From Halobacillus amylolyticus (GTDB taxonomy: Bacteria; Bacillota; Bacilli; Bacillales; Halobacillaceae): a DNA stretch of 64,000 nucleotides. A program made the position numbers and the translations under genes. The notes beneath the pieces were generated by a model. It saw only the letters and a list, made by a program, of their open reading frames with translations, was not told the origin of the DNA and did no database searches. The first letter of the stretch is position 1. The number at the start of each line of letters is the position of its first letter. The stretch is from assembly GCF_022921115.1 (NCBI RefSeq), contig NZ_CP095075.1:3608001-3672000 (forward strand), written 5' to 3'. Shown piece after piece: positions 36,528-45,494 of the stretch.

Positions 36528-36853
36528 CTAAAACGATTAACATTGAACAAGTATCGTTTGAAATAATTTTACATGCTGGCAATGCGAGATCTTCTGCGAT
36601 GGAGGCACTCCAAGTAGTTAAACAAGGAGACTATAAACAAGCAGATGATAAAATGGAGGAAGCTGAATCTGAACTTCATAAAGCCCATCAAACTCAAACG
36701 TCCCTTTTACAAAAAGAAGCAACAGGTGAGGGAGCTACACCTTCCGTCTTACTTATCCACGCACAGGATCATTTAATGACGGCGATGACGTTAAAAGATA
36801 TGGCCAAAGAAATGATTGATCTATATAAAGAAATTAGAGGAGGAAAAGAATGA
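36524..36853 (+). CDS. chbA: PTS EIIA, lactose/cellobiose family
   Basis: A 109-residue soluble phosphocarrier. It has EIILHAGNARSSAMEALQ and LLIHAQDHLMTAMT, the latter with the phosphorylated His typical of this family. It starts within the EIIC stop and ends within the EIIB start, a tightly coupled C-A-B order. It passes phosphate from HPr to the EIIB subunit. Confidence 0.92.
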   Translation: MTKTINIEQVSFEIILHAGNARSSAMEALQVVKQGDYKQADDKMEEAESELHKAHQTQTSLLQKEATGEGATPSVLLIHAQDHLMTAMTLKDMAKEMIDLYKEIRGGKE

Positions 36854-37155
36854 TGAAAATTGCTCTTGTTTGTTCAGCAGGTATGTCTACTAGTATGCTC
36901 GTTCAAAAAATGCGCCAAGTAGCTAAAGATAAAGGGTTAGAAGCAAATATTGATGCCTATGCCGAAACAGATTTAACTAAGCATATGGAGGATCTTGATG
37001 TTATCCTGATCGGGCCTCAAGTGCGTTATCTGAAAGCACAGATTACTAAGAAAGCCGAGCCATTTGGTACACCTGTAGATATTATTGATCAGATGGCATA
37101 CGGTACGATGGATGGAGAAAAAGTTTTAGGACAAGCGGAAGAATTAAAAAAATAA
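36850..37155 (+). CDS. chbB: PTS EIIB, lactose/cellobiose family
   Basis: A 101-residue soluble domain with the phosphocysteine loop IALVCSAGMSTSMLVQKM near the N-terminus, then VILIGPQVRYLKAQI. Two consecutive ATGs (36850 and 36853) follow GAGGAGGAAAAG; the second fits the family start better, the first overlaps the EIIA stop. It is last in the operon, followed by palindrome copy 3. Confidence 0.92.
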   Translation: MMKIALVCSAGMSTSMLVQKMRQVAKDKGLEANIDAYAETDLTKHMEDLDVILIGPQVRYLKAQITKKAEPFGTPVDIIDQMAYGTMDGEKVLGQAEELKK

Positions 37156-37169
37156 TAAACACCATATAC

Positions 37170-37206
37170 TACCTCAGGTCAACCAGTATTTGGATGACCT
37201 GAGGTT
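37170..37206. repeat. Dispersed palindrome, copy 3
   Basis: ACCTCAGGTCAACCA (37171-37185) and TGGATGACCTGAGGT (37191-37205) flank the loop GTATT. One mismatch lies in the left arm. It sits after the EIIB gene and before the GAF/PucR gene. Confidence 0.88.
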
Positions 37207-37307
37207 ACTTATGTTAAAAAACTAGATCGTTCTAAAAAGGTGAATGGTTTTCAAGGTTGAACATGTGTTACCTTTGTTAGTAACTATACATGTTAGGAGA
37301 TGGCGTA

Positions 37308-39089
37308 ATGGAAAGTGAGAAACGGCTGATGAGCTTAATCAATTCCGTGCGTGTTTTAAACTCAACAAGAGACCTTTCAGAAGTATTAAACCAGCTGATT
37401 AAAGAGGTGCATAACGTAATTGGTGGCGCCAATGCCAGTGTATTGTTTTTATATGATAAACAACTGGACATGCTTTATGCCAAAAGTGCCATCGGATTTG
37501 ATATGGAGTATATGAAGCATGCTTATTTACGACCAGGGGAAGGAATGAGTGGTCGGACCTTTTTATTGAAAAGAGGAAAGATCTTTTATTCAGAGGATGA
37601 TACCACACACGGGATGTCTAATGTCTCACCCGAAACCGAACACTTTTATGCTAAGTCTCTAGGCAGAATGGAATACCCGATGAGTGCGATTTGCGTGCCG
37701 TTGATATCAAATGATGACTGCATTGGAGTGCTGACGGTCGATATTTATTCAGAGGATATTCAGTTCGATGAGTCAGATTTACAGCTGCTTGAGACGTTCG
37801 CTGGGCAAGCGGCCATTGCGATTGAGAACGCCACGCTTTTTTCACAAAATGAGCGCACGAAGAAGATCCATGAAGAATTATCGAAGGTGTCCCTTTCGAA
37901 GGGAGGCTTGAGTGACATCACCAAATCGCTCGCGGGTTTAATGGGGAAACATGTAATGGTGTTCAATGAATTCAATGAGTCATTAGCGATATCAAGTCCG
38001 GAAGCAGGCCCGTTAGCAGATGAACTTAGTAAAAGCTTCGGTCCGTTACTGGAAACGAGTATCACTAAGCAAGGTTTCTCGTCTCATCGCACAAGTTTGT
38101 TTCAAAAAGACCATTTTATTTATTTCTTTCCCATTAAGACGGAAAAGCAGACGCTCGGTCTCCTGACCATCATCACGGAAGATTTATCCGAACTGGACCC
38201 TTTAGATAGGATCGCTATTGAACAAGCGATTACGATTTTCGCGATGGAAATCGACCGGCAGGAACGTCTTTTGGCAGAGGATTTTAGTCATTCGGGCTCG
38301 ATTTTAGAACAGTTGATCCATGCCCCATATGATGAGCTGTCTTCTAATCATTTAGCAAAACTCAACTTTCCCGAACACAAATCTCATCACTATGTCATCG
38401 CACAGCTCTATATCAAAAATCCGCTGCTTGCTTTTGAAAAGATTAGTGAAAAGAAGCAGCAACTGATGCGGATCATCTATCGAGAGGTTTCGAGACTTCC
38501 ATATAAGACGCTTGTGTATGATAAAAATATGGAGGTTACATTGATGTTCACGGTTTCCTCTTCAATGGATGAAGAGCAGGTGTTCCAGCATTTAGAGAAA
38601 CTATTTTCAAAAATCATTCGAACTTCCAATGAGAAACTGGCGCTCGATAACTTAGCAGGGTTTGGTCAAGTCGTGGAAAAATTGAAGCACGTTCACTTGT
38701 CATACAGGGATGCGAAACGTTGTGTACAATATTTGCAGTCAGCGTACAACGGGAAATCATTGTTGACGTATAAACAGCTCGGACCGTATCGATTGTTTTT
38801 AAAATTTGATCGAAAAGAATTACAAGAATACGTCGACGAGATTTTGGGGACTATTATCAGTTATGATCACGACCATGATACTGAACTGCTGCAAACGCTG
38901 CGAGTTTACTTGGAATCGAATCAGAATATGGAAAAGTGCTCTAAGGAACTGTTTGTCCATGTTAATACAGTCAAGTACCGTTTGAAAACGATCTACGGAA
39001 TATTGCATATTGAAAAGTTAACAGGTAGGGAAGCATTCGAACTACAGTTAGGGCTCCGTATTCTTGAGTATTTGAATGCAAAAATGTAA
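37308..39089 (+). CDS. GAF-domain PucR/CdaR-type transcriptional regulator
   Basis: A 593-residue regulator. Residues of about 10-185 form a GAF domain (GGANASVLFLYDKQLDMLYAKS in part, LRPGEGMSGRTFLLKRGKIF, PMSAICVPLISNDDCIGVLTV and LLETFAGQAAIAIENA). The middle resembles a CdaR GGDEF-like fold. The C-terminus is the PucR HTH (LRVYLESNQNMEKCSKELFV, then HVNTVKYRLKTIYGILHI). It precedes the amidohydrolase operon and probably activates it. The ATG at 37308 is chosen, after TTAGGAGATGG, although an upstream in-frame start exists at 37290. Confidence 0.87.
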   Translation: MESEKRLMSLINSVRVLNSTRDLSEVLNQLIKEVHNVIGGANASVLFLYDKQLDMLYAKSAIGFDMEYMKHAYLRPGEGMSGRTFLLKRGKIFYSEDDTTHGMSNVSPETEHFYAKSLGRMEYPMSAICVPLISNDDCIGVLTVDIYSEDIQFDESDLQLLETFAGQAAIAIENATLFSQNERTKKIHEELSKVSLSKGGLSDITKSLAGLMGKHVMVFNEFNESLAISSPEAGPLADELSKSFGPLLETSITKQGFSSHRTSLFQKDHFIYFFPIKTEKQTLGLLTIITEDLSELDPLDRIAIEQAITIFAMEIDRQERLLAEDFSHSGSILEQLIHAPYDELSSNHLAKLNFPEHKSHHYVIAQLYIKNPLLAFEKISEKKQQLMRIIYREVSRLPYKTLVYDKNMEVTLMFTVSSSMDEEQVFQHLEKLFSKIIRTSNEKLALDNLAGFGQVVEKLKHVHLSYRDAKRCVQYLQSAYNGKSLLTYKQLGPYRLFLKFDRKELQEYVDEILGTIISYDHDHDTELLQTLRVYLESNQNMEKCSKELFVHVNTVKYRLKTIYGILHIEKLTGREAFELQLGLRILEYLNAKM

Positions 39090-39095
39090 CCCATT

Positions 39096-39146
39096 ATAGA
39101 TAACCGACAAAATTCTAACTCATTTTTTGTCGGTTATCTATATATT
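39096..39146 (+). terminator. Terminator after the GAF/PucR gene
   Basis: A perfect 17-bp stem pairs ATAGATAACCGACAAAA (39096-39112) with TTTTGTCGGTTATCTAT (39125-39141). An AT-rich tail follows. Confidence 0.8.
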
Positions 39147-39215
39147 TTATCTATTTGAATTATCTTATAATTTTGACTACTAACTTTTAAAACTAAAGGA
39201 AAAGGATGTGTAGGA

Positions 39216-40382
39216 ATGGCGCCCATATTTATTGTATTGATCCTAGTTTCTATTATTGCTTTAGGGGAAGTTCTCTCACTGTCATCGAGAGCAAAGATTC
39301 CTACATTATTAGTAGTTGTAGCTGTTACTTTTGTGTTGCTGCAAACCGGTATATTGCCGGAATCTTATATTGAAGCATCGACCTTCGTGGCTGCCGGCGG
39401 TGTGCTCGTTCCCGTATTAATCGTACACCTGGGAACGATGATCCCGTTATCTGTCATCAAAAAGCAGTACAAGGCAGTCCTTATTACATTGATAGGTCTC
39501 CTAGTATCTGTCGGAGCAATGCTCATCATCATTTCCCTTATTTTCGATTATAAAACAGCCGTAGCTGGAGCAGGCCCGCTAACTGGCGGAATTATCGCCT
39601 ACATTGTTACGCAAGAAGGACTAACAGAAGCCGGTTTCACTTCGCTTGCCGCGATTCCGGTTGTTGTGTTTGCGCTGCAAAACCTTGTTGGCATGCCACT
39701 TACTTCTACGCTGTTAAGTAAGTATGCTGTGTCGATAAGGGATGATTTTTCTAGTGAAAATTATCCTGATCAACAAGATGATGAAATGGAAAGGGCAAGT
39801 AAGAACAAAAAATTGCTGCTTCCAGACCGCTTTATGCAAAGCAACTTCTTTCTGCTGTTCCTATTGTTTATTGGCGGGGCGCTAGCTACTTGGCTAGGTG
39901 AAATAACCGGCATCAATTATAGCCTCTGGTCGCTCGCTATCGGGATCATAGGGTTTGCTTTAGGGTTTTATCCTGACAAAACACTCGATCGCTCTAATAG
40001 TTCAGGACTTGCGATGGTGGCATTGATCATCGTCGTTGTTAATTCACTCGTTGGCATCACTTGGGACCAAGTTGTATCTTCGCTTGTAGCAGTATTATTC
40101 GTGATTGTAGTAGGGACGACAGGTCTAGTTATCGGTGGAATGATAGGAGCGAAAATTTTCAAATGGAAACCGACTAAGGCAGTACCGATCGTACTGACGG
40201 CACTGTACGGCTTCCCTGGAGATTATTTGATCGTAGAAGAAGTAAGCAGAAGTATTGGACGTAATGAAGCCGAACAAAAAAGGATTATGGATGAATTACT
40301 TGCGCCAATGTTGATCGGAGGTTTCACTTCAGTCACTGTTGGATCAATCGTTATCGCAAGTATTCTAATAGGTACACTTTAA
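39216..40382 (+). CDS. Uncharacterised polytopic membrane protein, putative transporter
   Basis: A 388-residue protein with about 10-11 hydrophobic segments and one polar cytoplasmic loop (about residues 170-200, charged, ending ERASKNKKLLLPDRF). Segments such as GAGPLTGGIIAYIVTQEGLT and LTALYGFPGDYLIVEEVSRS contain Gly/Pro-rich breaks typical of ion-coupled carriers. I do not recognise the family with certainty. It is the first gene of an operon with an amidohydrolase and an M20 amidase, so it probably imports their substrate. ATG 39216 follows AAAGGATGTG. Confidence 0.7.
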   Translation: MAPIFIVLILVSIIALGEVLSLSSRAKIPTLLVVVAVTFVLLQTGILPESYIEASTFVAAGGVLVPVLIVHLGTMIPLSVIKKQYKAVLITLIGLLVSVGAMLIIISLIFDYKTAVAGAGPLTGGIIAYIVTQEGLTEAGFTSLAAIPVVVFALQNLVGMPLTSTLLSKYAVSIRDDFSSENYPDQQDDEMERASKNKKLLLPDRFMQSNFFLLFLLFIGGALATWLGEITGINYSLWSLAIGIIGFALGFYPDKTLDRSNSSGLAMVALIIVVVNSLVGITWDQVVSSLVAVLFVIVVGTTGLVIGGMIGAKIFKWKPTKAVPIVLTALYGFPGDYLIVEEVSRSIGRNEAEQKRIMDELLAPMLIGGFTSVTVGSIVIASILIGTL

Positions 40383-40399
40383 AAAAGGAGAGATTGCTA

Positions 40400-41659
40400 A
40401 TGGCCTATACACTAATTAAAAATGGAACGTTGCTCGATGGCCAAGGAAATGAGCCGGTCCCTGGTGCAGCTGTACTAATTAAGGACAATTTTATTGAGCT
40501 AGTAGGAAAGTCAGCAGAAATATCAATACCAGAGGATGCCACTGTGATCGATGCGACAGGCAAATATATTTTGCCGGGCTTAATCGATACGCACGTGCAT
40601 ATGGCGATGGAGTTGAGAAATATTCAAGACGCGATTCTGACACCTTTTTCCTATCGTTTTTATGAAAGTGTCCATTATTTGAAACGAACATTGGATGTCG
40701 GCATCACCTCTGTTCGTGATGCCGGGTTTTCAGATGCCGGTATGAAAAAAGCTGTAGAAGATGGCCTTGTGGATGGACCGCGCATGCAAGTAAGCATCAA
40801 TCCACTAACGATTACCGGGGGACACGGAGATAATTGGAATCGTTCTGGAGTAGACACAACGATGCAGACGTATCCGGGAATGCCGAACGCGATTTGTGAT
40901 GGCAAAGAAGCTGTTCGCAAAACAGTGCGTGAAATGCTGCGTGCTGGAGCCGATGTGATTAAAGTCCATGCGACAGGAGGAGTAACGAGTCCAACTGACC
41001 ACCCAGAGTTTACCCAGTTCTCACAGGAAGAATTAGAAGTGATGGTGGAAGAAGCTCATTTTCGTAAAGGTATAAAGGTGATGGCCCATGCCCAGGGAGC
41101 AGAAGGTATCAAGAATGCTATCCGAGCAGGCATCTACTCTATTGAACATGGCATCTATATCGATGATGAAGCAATTGAACTGATGCTCGAGAATGGTACT
41201 TTCCTTGTCCCTACCTTGCTCGCCCCTATTTCCGTGCTAGAGTCGAGTGAGAAAGATGACAAGATGGCACCATATGCTGTCGAGAAATCCAAGGAGGTCG
41301 TTGAGGCCCATAGGGCAAGTGTTGCTAAGGCTTATAAAGCTGGTGTAAAGATTGCGATGGGAACAGATGCAGGGGTAATGGCACACGGGACCAACCTCCG
41401 CGAGCTTGGGCTGATGTGTGATATCGGCATGTCACCGATGGAAGCTCTTGTAGCCACTACTAAAACCGCGGCCGAGTGCCTTGGCTGGGAAGATCAAGTC
41501 GGAACAATCGAAGCAGGAAAACTTGCCGATGTCATTTTGACCGATGTGGATCCTCTTAAGGATATCCGTGCATTAGAAAACAGTGATCATATCACAATGG
41601 TTATGAAAAATGGCTCCGTCTATAAAAATCTAGCGGAAAGGAAGGGTGCACATGTCTAA
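40400..41659 (+). CDS. Metal-dependent amidohydrolase (imidazolonepropionase/prolidase-like)
   Basis: A 419-residue amidohydrolase-superfamily enzyme. Metal ligands are visible in order: GLIDTHVHMA (HxH), DVIKVHATGGV (bridging Lys), VMAHAQG (His), SIEHGI (His) and MGTDAGVM (Asp). These match the imidazolonepropionase-like / Xaa-Pro dipeptidase subgroup that cleaves N-acylated or cyclic amides. The ATG at 40400 is used (AAGGAG upstream) rather than a TTG at 40394. It lies between a transporter and an N-carbamoyl-type amidase. The actual substrate is unknown. Confidence 0.85.
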   Translation: MAYTLIKNGTLLDGQGNEPVPGAAVLIKDNFIELVGKSAEISIPEDATVIDATGKYILPGLIDTHVHMAMELRNIQDAILTPFSYRFYESVHYLKRTLDVGITSVRDAGFSDAGMKKAVEDGLVDGPRMQVSINPLTITGGHGDNWNRSGVDTTMQTYPGMPNAICDGKEAVRKTVREMLRAGADVIKVHATGGVTSPTDHPEFTQFSQEELEVMVEEAHFRKGIKVMAHAQGAEGIKNAIRAGIYSIEHGIYIDDEAIELMLENGTFLVPTLLAPISVLESSEKDDKMAPYAVEKSKEVVEAHRASVAKAYKAGVKIAMGTDAGVMAHGTNLRELGLMCDIGMSPMEALVATTKTAAECLGWEDQVGTIEAGKLADVILTDVDPLKDIRALENSDHITMVMKNGSVYKNLAERKGAHV

Positions 41660-42950
41660 TAGTTGGGATTTATATACGAGATTAATAGAAGACTACAGTC
41701 CATCCCTTTCCTCTGGTGGCATCGATGGGGATAGGATTGCAAGAAGGCTGCATGAGATTTCCAAGATCGGTCTTACGGAAGATGGAGGAAGCCGGAGAGT
41801 TGGCTTCTCCCAGGAGGAAAAGCAGGCGAAAACATTGGTTAAAGGATGGATGAAAGAATTAGGTCTTTCTATCACAGAGGATGGTGCTGGGAATGTATTC
41901 GGCCGCCTAGAAGGGAAAAATCCTTCCCTGCCGGCGATTGTCAGTGGCTCTCATTTGGATAGCGTACCAAATGGCGGTCATTTTGACGGGCCCCTTGGTG
42001 TCCTTTCTTCGCTAGAACTAGTGGAAGCCTGGAAGGAAAACGGTTATCAGCCGACAAGGCCGTATGAAGTGGCAATTTTTTCCGATGAAGAGGGGTCTCG
42101 TTTCAACAGTGGTCTGACAGGAAGCAGGGCGATGACCGGTGATGTCGATATGGAACTTCAGCAGGGACTCGTCGACCAAGATGGGAACTCATTTGAACGT
42201 GTGATGAGTGAAGTTGGGTTATCTGCGGAGAGTTTCGCCGGTGCTGCTCGAAATCTGAACGAGGTGGCATCATTCGTCGAGGTCCATATTGAACAAGGGA
42301 AAAAGTTAGACGAGCAAAACCTTCCCGTAGGTATCGTATCTGGCATTGCAGGCCCAAGCTGGCTCGAGGTCGAATTTTATGGGAACGCAGGCCATGCCGG
42401 AAACACACCAATGACCGATCGCCAAGACGCATTAGTGGCTGCTGGGGGATTCATTAGCCGCATTCATAGTCTGCCGGGCCAGGTGAGTGATTCTGCCGTC
42501 GCTACTGTCGGGAAACTTCACGTCTACCCGAATGGAATCAATGTCATCCCGGGAAAAGTCGCCTTGCATGTCGATATTCGCGACATCCATGAAGACACAC
42601 GAACAGAGCTGACTCAATTAATTATTGAGGAAGCAGAGAAGACTTCCCAAAATTACGGAGTTCGGTGCAGTCATAAACAAACGTTGCAAGTCACTCCAGT
42701 ACCGATACAGTCTGATATCAAACAATACCTGCGCCAGGCAATGGAACAGCATCAGATTCCCGCGACAGAACTACCAAGTGGTGCCGGGCATGATGCATTA
42801 ATCATCGGAAGCCACCTTCCAGTAGCCATGCTATTTGTGAAAAGTAAAGACGGCGTAAGTCATAACCCTGAAGAGTGGTCATCTTTAAATGACTGCGTTC
42901 AAGGTGTCCATGTATTGAAGGCATATGTGGAATCAATTGATCAGGCATAG
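41652..42950 (+). CDS. M20-family Zn hydrolase (N-carbamoyl-L-amino acid / allantoate amidohydrolase type)
   Basis: A 432-residue dinuclear zinc amidase. Blocks are SGSHLDSVPNGGHFDGPLGV (metal His/Asp), FSDEEGSRFNSGLTGSRAM (catalytic and metal Glu), EVHIEQGKKLDE, GNAGHAGNTPM in the dimerisation domain and LPSGAGHDAL (His). This set defines the hydantoinase/carbamoylase family, including N-carbamoyl amino acid hydrolase, allantoate and ureidoglycolate enzymes. It overlaps the preceding gene by 8 bp. With the amidohydrolase upstream it could perform two successive hydrolyses, but the substrate is not evident. Confidence 0.87.
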   Translation: MSNSWDLYTRLIEDYSPSLSSGGIDGDRIARRLHEISKIGLTEDGGSRRVGFSQEEKQAKTLVKGWMKELGLSITEDGAGNVFGRLEGKNPSLPAIVSGSHLDSVPNGGHFDGPLGVLSSLELVEAWKENGYQPTRPYEVAIFSDEEGSRFNSGLTGSRAMTGDVDMELQQGLVDQDGNSFERVMSEVGLSAESFAGAARNLNEVASFVEVHIEQGKKLDEQNLPVGIVSGIAGPSWLEVEFYGNAGHAGNTPMTDRQDALVAAGGFISRIHSLPGQVSDSAVATVGKLHVYPNGINVIPGKVALHVDIRDIHEDTRTELTQLIIEEAEKTSQNYGVRCSHKQTLQVTPVPIQSDIKQYLRQAMEQHQIPATELPSGAGHDALIIGSHLPVAMLFVKSKDGVSHNPEEWSSLNDCVQGVHVLKAYVESIDQA

Positions 42951-43031
42951 CATGCAATAGTTAGTCAGCCAAGTTATAAAGAATCTGCTTAAAAAATAAC
43001 AAATAAAGACAACAGATGAGGAGGCGGGCAT

Positions 43032-43850
43032 ATGTCTGAAGTGCAAAAAAATCTATGGAAGGATTGGCGTCTGCATGCACTTATATTTGTTATTGTAGTG
43101 ATAACAGAGTTGATCGGCACACACGAATTTTCTGTTGGGCCAGGGGTTATTCTGTTATTGCCTATGCTTTATGCGATCATTATAGGTCTTGCTCTGTATT
43201 TCACCCCAATTGTTAAAGAAAAACAATCTAAACATGCCGAACCTCTAATTGTTCTAGGGGTCACGCTGTTAATTGCAAAAATTGGTGTGATCATAGGTCC
43301 GTCATTACCGCAAATTATTGCCGCCGGACCTGCCTTATTGCTGCAAGAGTTTGGAAACCTGGGGACCATTTTCATAGCCCTGCCGATCGCTGTCTTTCTT
43401 GGCTTAAAAAGAGAAAGTATTGGCATGACGCACTCAGTGGCTCGTGAACCCAATGTCGGGCTGATCATGGACAAATACGGATTTAATTCCCCGGAAGGGC
43501 GGGGAGTTATGGCCATTTACATCTTTGGAACAGTGTTTGGTGCCGTATTTATGGGCCTCATCTCTGGATTTTTAGCGACCATTACACCAATCCACCCGTT
43601 ATCCTTTGCGATGGCATCAGGGATCGGCAGCGGCAGTATGATGGCAGCAGCCAGTGGCTCACTTGTAGCCGCCTTTCCTAGTATGGAAACGAATATCCTT
43701 GCCTTCGCCGGAGCAAGTAACCTCCTGTCATTATCGACCGGTTTGTACATGAGTATATTCATTGGATTACCGTTGACGGAAAAATTATATGATGTGTTAA
43801 CAAAGCGAAGAGATAACAGGTCAGATGCTAAGACGGGAAGGGGTGCGTAA
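43032..43850 (+). CDS. DUF3100 family membrane protein
   Basis: A 272-residue protein with about 7-8 membrane segments. The order WRLHALIFVIVVITELIGTH, ALYFTPIV, LGLKRESIGMTHSVAREPN and ASGIGSGSMMAAASGSLVAA is typical of DUF3100 proteins. Its function is unknown. The next gene, 2 bp downstream, encodes another small membrane protein. The two probably form a two-subunit transporter. This would be the second putative transporter in the operon, perhaps an exporter of a product. ATG 43032 follows GAGGAGGCGGG. Confidence 0.8.
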   Translation: MSEVQKNLWKDWRLHALIFVIVVITELIGTHEFSVGPGVILLLPMLYAIIIGLALYFTPIVKEKQSKHAEPLIVLGVTLLIAKIGVIIGPSLPQIIAAGPALLLQEFGNLGTIFIALPIAVFLGLKRESIGMTHSVAREPNVGLIMDKYGFNSPEGRGVMAIYIFGTVFGAVFMGLISGFLATITPIHPLSFAMASGIGSGSMMAAASGSLVAAFPSMETNILAFAGASNLLSLSTGLYMSIFIGLPLTEKLYDVLTKRRDNRSDAKTGRGA

Positions 43851-43852
43851 CC

Positions 43853-44305
43853 ATGCTGAAAAGTGTACAGGAATGGACATTGTTATTGCTGATCTTTGGA
43901 GTTGTTTCAATCCTTGGCAACTGGATTGGATATAACATCTTCCCAGTCGAGGCCATACCAGGTATGGTTATTCTCATTTTGATCGCTTTAGCAGGGCTGA
44001 TTTTGCAAAAACTCCTCCCAATAAGGATTCCCAGCATAGCTTATGTTGCCATTATAGGTGTGCTAGTATCCATGCCATGGATGCCTGGCTCTGAACAAAT
44101 CGTAGCTATGACAAACCATATAAACCTCTTAGCCCTTACCACCCCCATCCTTGCCTATGCAGGTATTGCGATTGGTCGTTCATGGGCCGATTTCGTCAAG
44201 CTTGGATGGAGAACGATTGTAGTAGCATCCTTTGTGATGCTTGGCACTTTCCTTGGTTCAGCGATTATAGCTGAGTTTGTTTTGAGAATGCAAGGTATCA
44301 TTTAG
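43853..44305 (+). CDS. Small membrane protein partnered with DUF3100 protein
   Basis: A 150-residue protein with about 4-5 membrane segments (LLLLIFGVVSILGNWIGYNI, AIPGMVILILIALAGLIL, ILAYAGIAIGRSWADFVKLG and the C-terminal VVASFVMLGTFLGSAIIAEF). It starts 2 bp after the DUF3100 stop. It is not recognised beyond this. It probably functions with DUF3100 as a bipartite carrier and is last in the operon. Confidence 0.78.
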   Translation: MLKSVQEWTLLLLIFGVVSILGNWIGYNIFPVEAIPGMVILILIALAGLILQKLLPIRIPSIAYVAIIGVLVSMPWMPGSEQIVAMTNHINLLALTTPILAYAGIAIGRSWADFVKLGWRTIVVASFVMLGTFLGSAIIAEFVLRMQGII

Positions 44306-44323
44306 CGGAATGTTTCATTTATT

Positions 44324-44369
44324 AAAGTCGATTGTTTAAGCTTCTGGTGCTTAAACAATCGACTTTTTT
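44324..44369 (+). terminator. Terminator of the amidohydrolase operon
   Basis: AAAGTCGATTGTTTAAGC (44324-44341) pairs perfectly over 18 bp with GCTTAAACAATCGACTTT (44349-44366), followed by more Ts. Confidence 0.92.
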
Positions 44370-44479
44370 ATATGCAAGTTGTGATGCATTATTATAAAAT
44401 GATAACAAACGAACTTTCCTAGTCAGACAGAAGTTTTATCGCATTTAAAAATTGCTATATGAAAAGGAGAGGGTAAAAG

Positions 44480-45475
44480 ATGAAGAAGATCATTAATAAT
44501 CCTGAAGAGGTCGTTCAAGACATGCTAAAAGGGTTGATTGCTGCCCACCCGAATTCACTTAAGCAAATCCCTAATACTACAGTGATCGTTCGAAAAGGTG
44601 CACCTGTCCCTAACAAGGTTGGAATTGTCAGCGGTGGTGGAAGCGGTCACGAACCTGCTCATGCCGGCTATTTAGGTGAAGGGATGCTTGATGCTGCTGT
44701 ATGTGGTGAAATGTTCACTTCACCTACTCCCGATCAAGTGTTTGAAGCAATCAAAGCGGTAGACAGCGGTTCAGGTGTGTTTCTTGTCATTAAAAACTAC
44801 ACGGGGGATGTTATGAACTTCGAGATGGCTGCAGAGCTTGCTGAGGCAGAGGGAATTAGTGTTGAGAAGGTTGTGGTTAATGACGATGTAGCTGTAGAAG
44901 ACAGCTCCTTCACAACAGGACGGCGCGGTATCGCCGGGACGGTTTTTGTCCATAAGATTGCTGGGGCGAAGGCTGCTGCAGGAGGATCTTTACAAGAAGT
45001 GAAGGACGTGGCTGAAAAAGTGGTGGCTAACGTCCGTTCCATGGGCATGGCCTTAACTCCCTGTACGGTACCGGCTGCTGGAAAGCCTAGTTTTACTCTT
45101 GATGAGGATGAAATGGAAATTGGCATAGGCATTCATGGGGAACCAGGAATCGAAAGGAAGAAATTGACTTCAGCTGACGAAGTCGCAGAAGAATTGACGC
45201 AAAAGGTACTTGACGACATCAAATTTAACAGTGGCGATGAAGTAGCTGTCATGATCAATGGAATGGGGTCGACACCTGAGATGGAATTGTACATTTTGAA
45301 TGGGAAAGTCCAAGAGATCCTTCATGAGCGAGGTCTTACTATTCATAAAACCTTTGTCGGTGAATATATGACTTCACTTGAAATGGCTGGTTGTTCCGTT
45401 ACGTTGCTCAAACTCGATAAAGAAACGAAACAATTACTAGATTCAGATTCAAACGCGCCGGCCTTCCACAGCTAA
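44480..45475 (+). CDS. dhaK: Dihydroxyacetone kinase subunit DhaK
   Basis: A 331-residue subunit binding dihydroxyacetone covalently. GIVSGGGSGHEPAHAGYLG is the substrate loop, and GIGIHGEPGIERKK contains the His that forms the hemiaminal. Other family blocks are FLVIKNYTGDVMNFEMA and GRRGIAGTVFVHKIAGA. It is the first of a dhaK-dhaL-dhaM operon that uses PTS phosphate, not ATP, to make dihydroxyacetone phosphate. ATG 44480 follows AAAGGAGAGGG. Confidence 0.95.
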   Translation: MKKIINNPEEVVQDMLKGLIAAHPNSLKQIPNTTVIVRKGAPVPNKVGIVSGGGSGHEPAHAGYLGEGMLDAAVCGEMFTSPTPDQVFEAIKAVDSGSGVFLVIKNYTGDVMNFEMAAELAEAEGISVEKVVVNDDVAVEDSSFTTGRRGIAGTVFVHKIAGAKAAAGGSLQEVKDVAEKVVANVRSMGMALTPCTVPAAGKPSFTLDEDEMEIGIGIHGEPGIERKKLTSADEVAEELTQKVLDDIKFNSGDEVAVMINGMGSTPEMELYILNGKVQEILHERGLTIHKTFVGEYMTSLEMAGCSVTLLKLDKETKQLLDSDSNAPAFHS

Positions 45476-45494
45476 TAGGAAAGGGGTATCTAAA

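Noticed and set aside
39216-40382. Calling the membrane protein a KdgT- or GltS-family carrier
   Set aside because: Some Gly-rich segments are reminiscent, but I could not identify a family-specific motif, so it was left uncharacterised.
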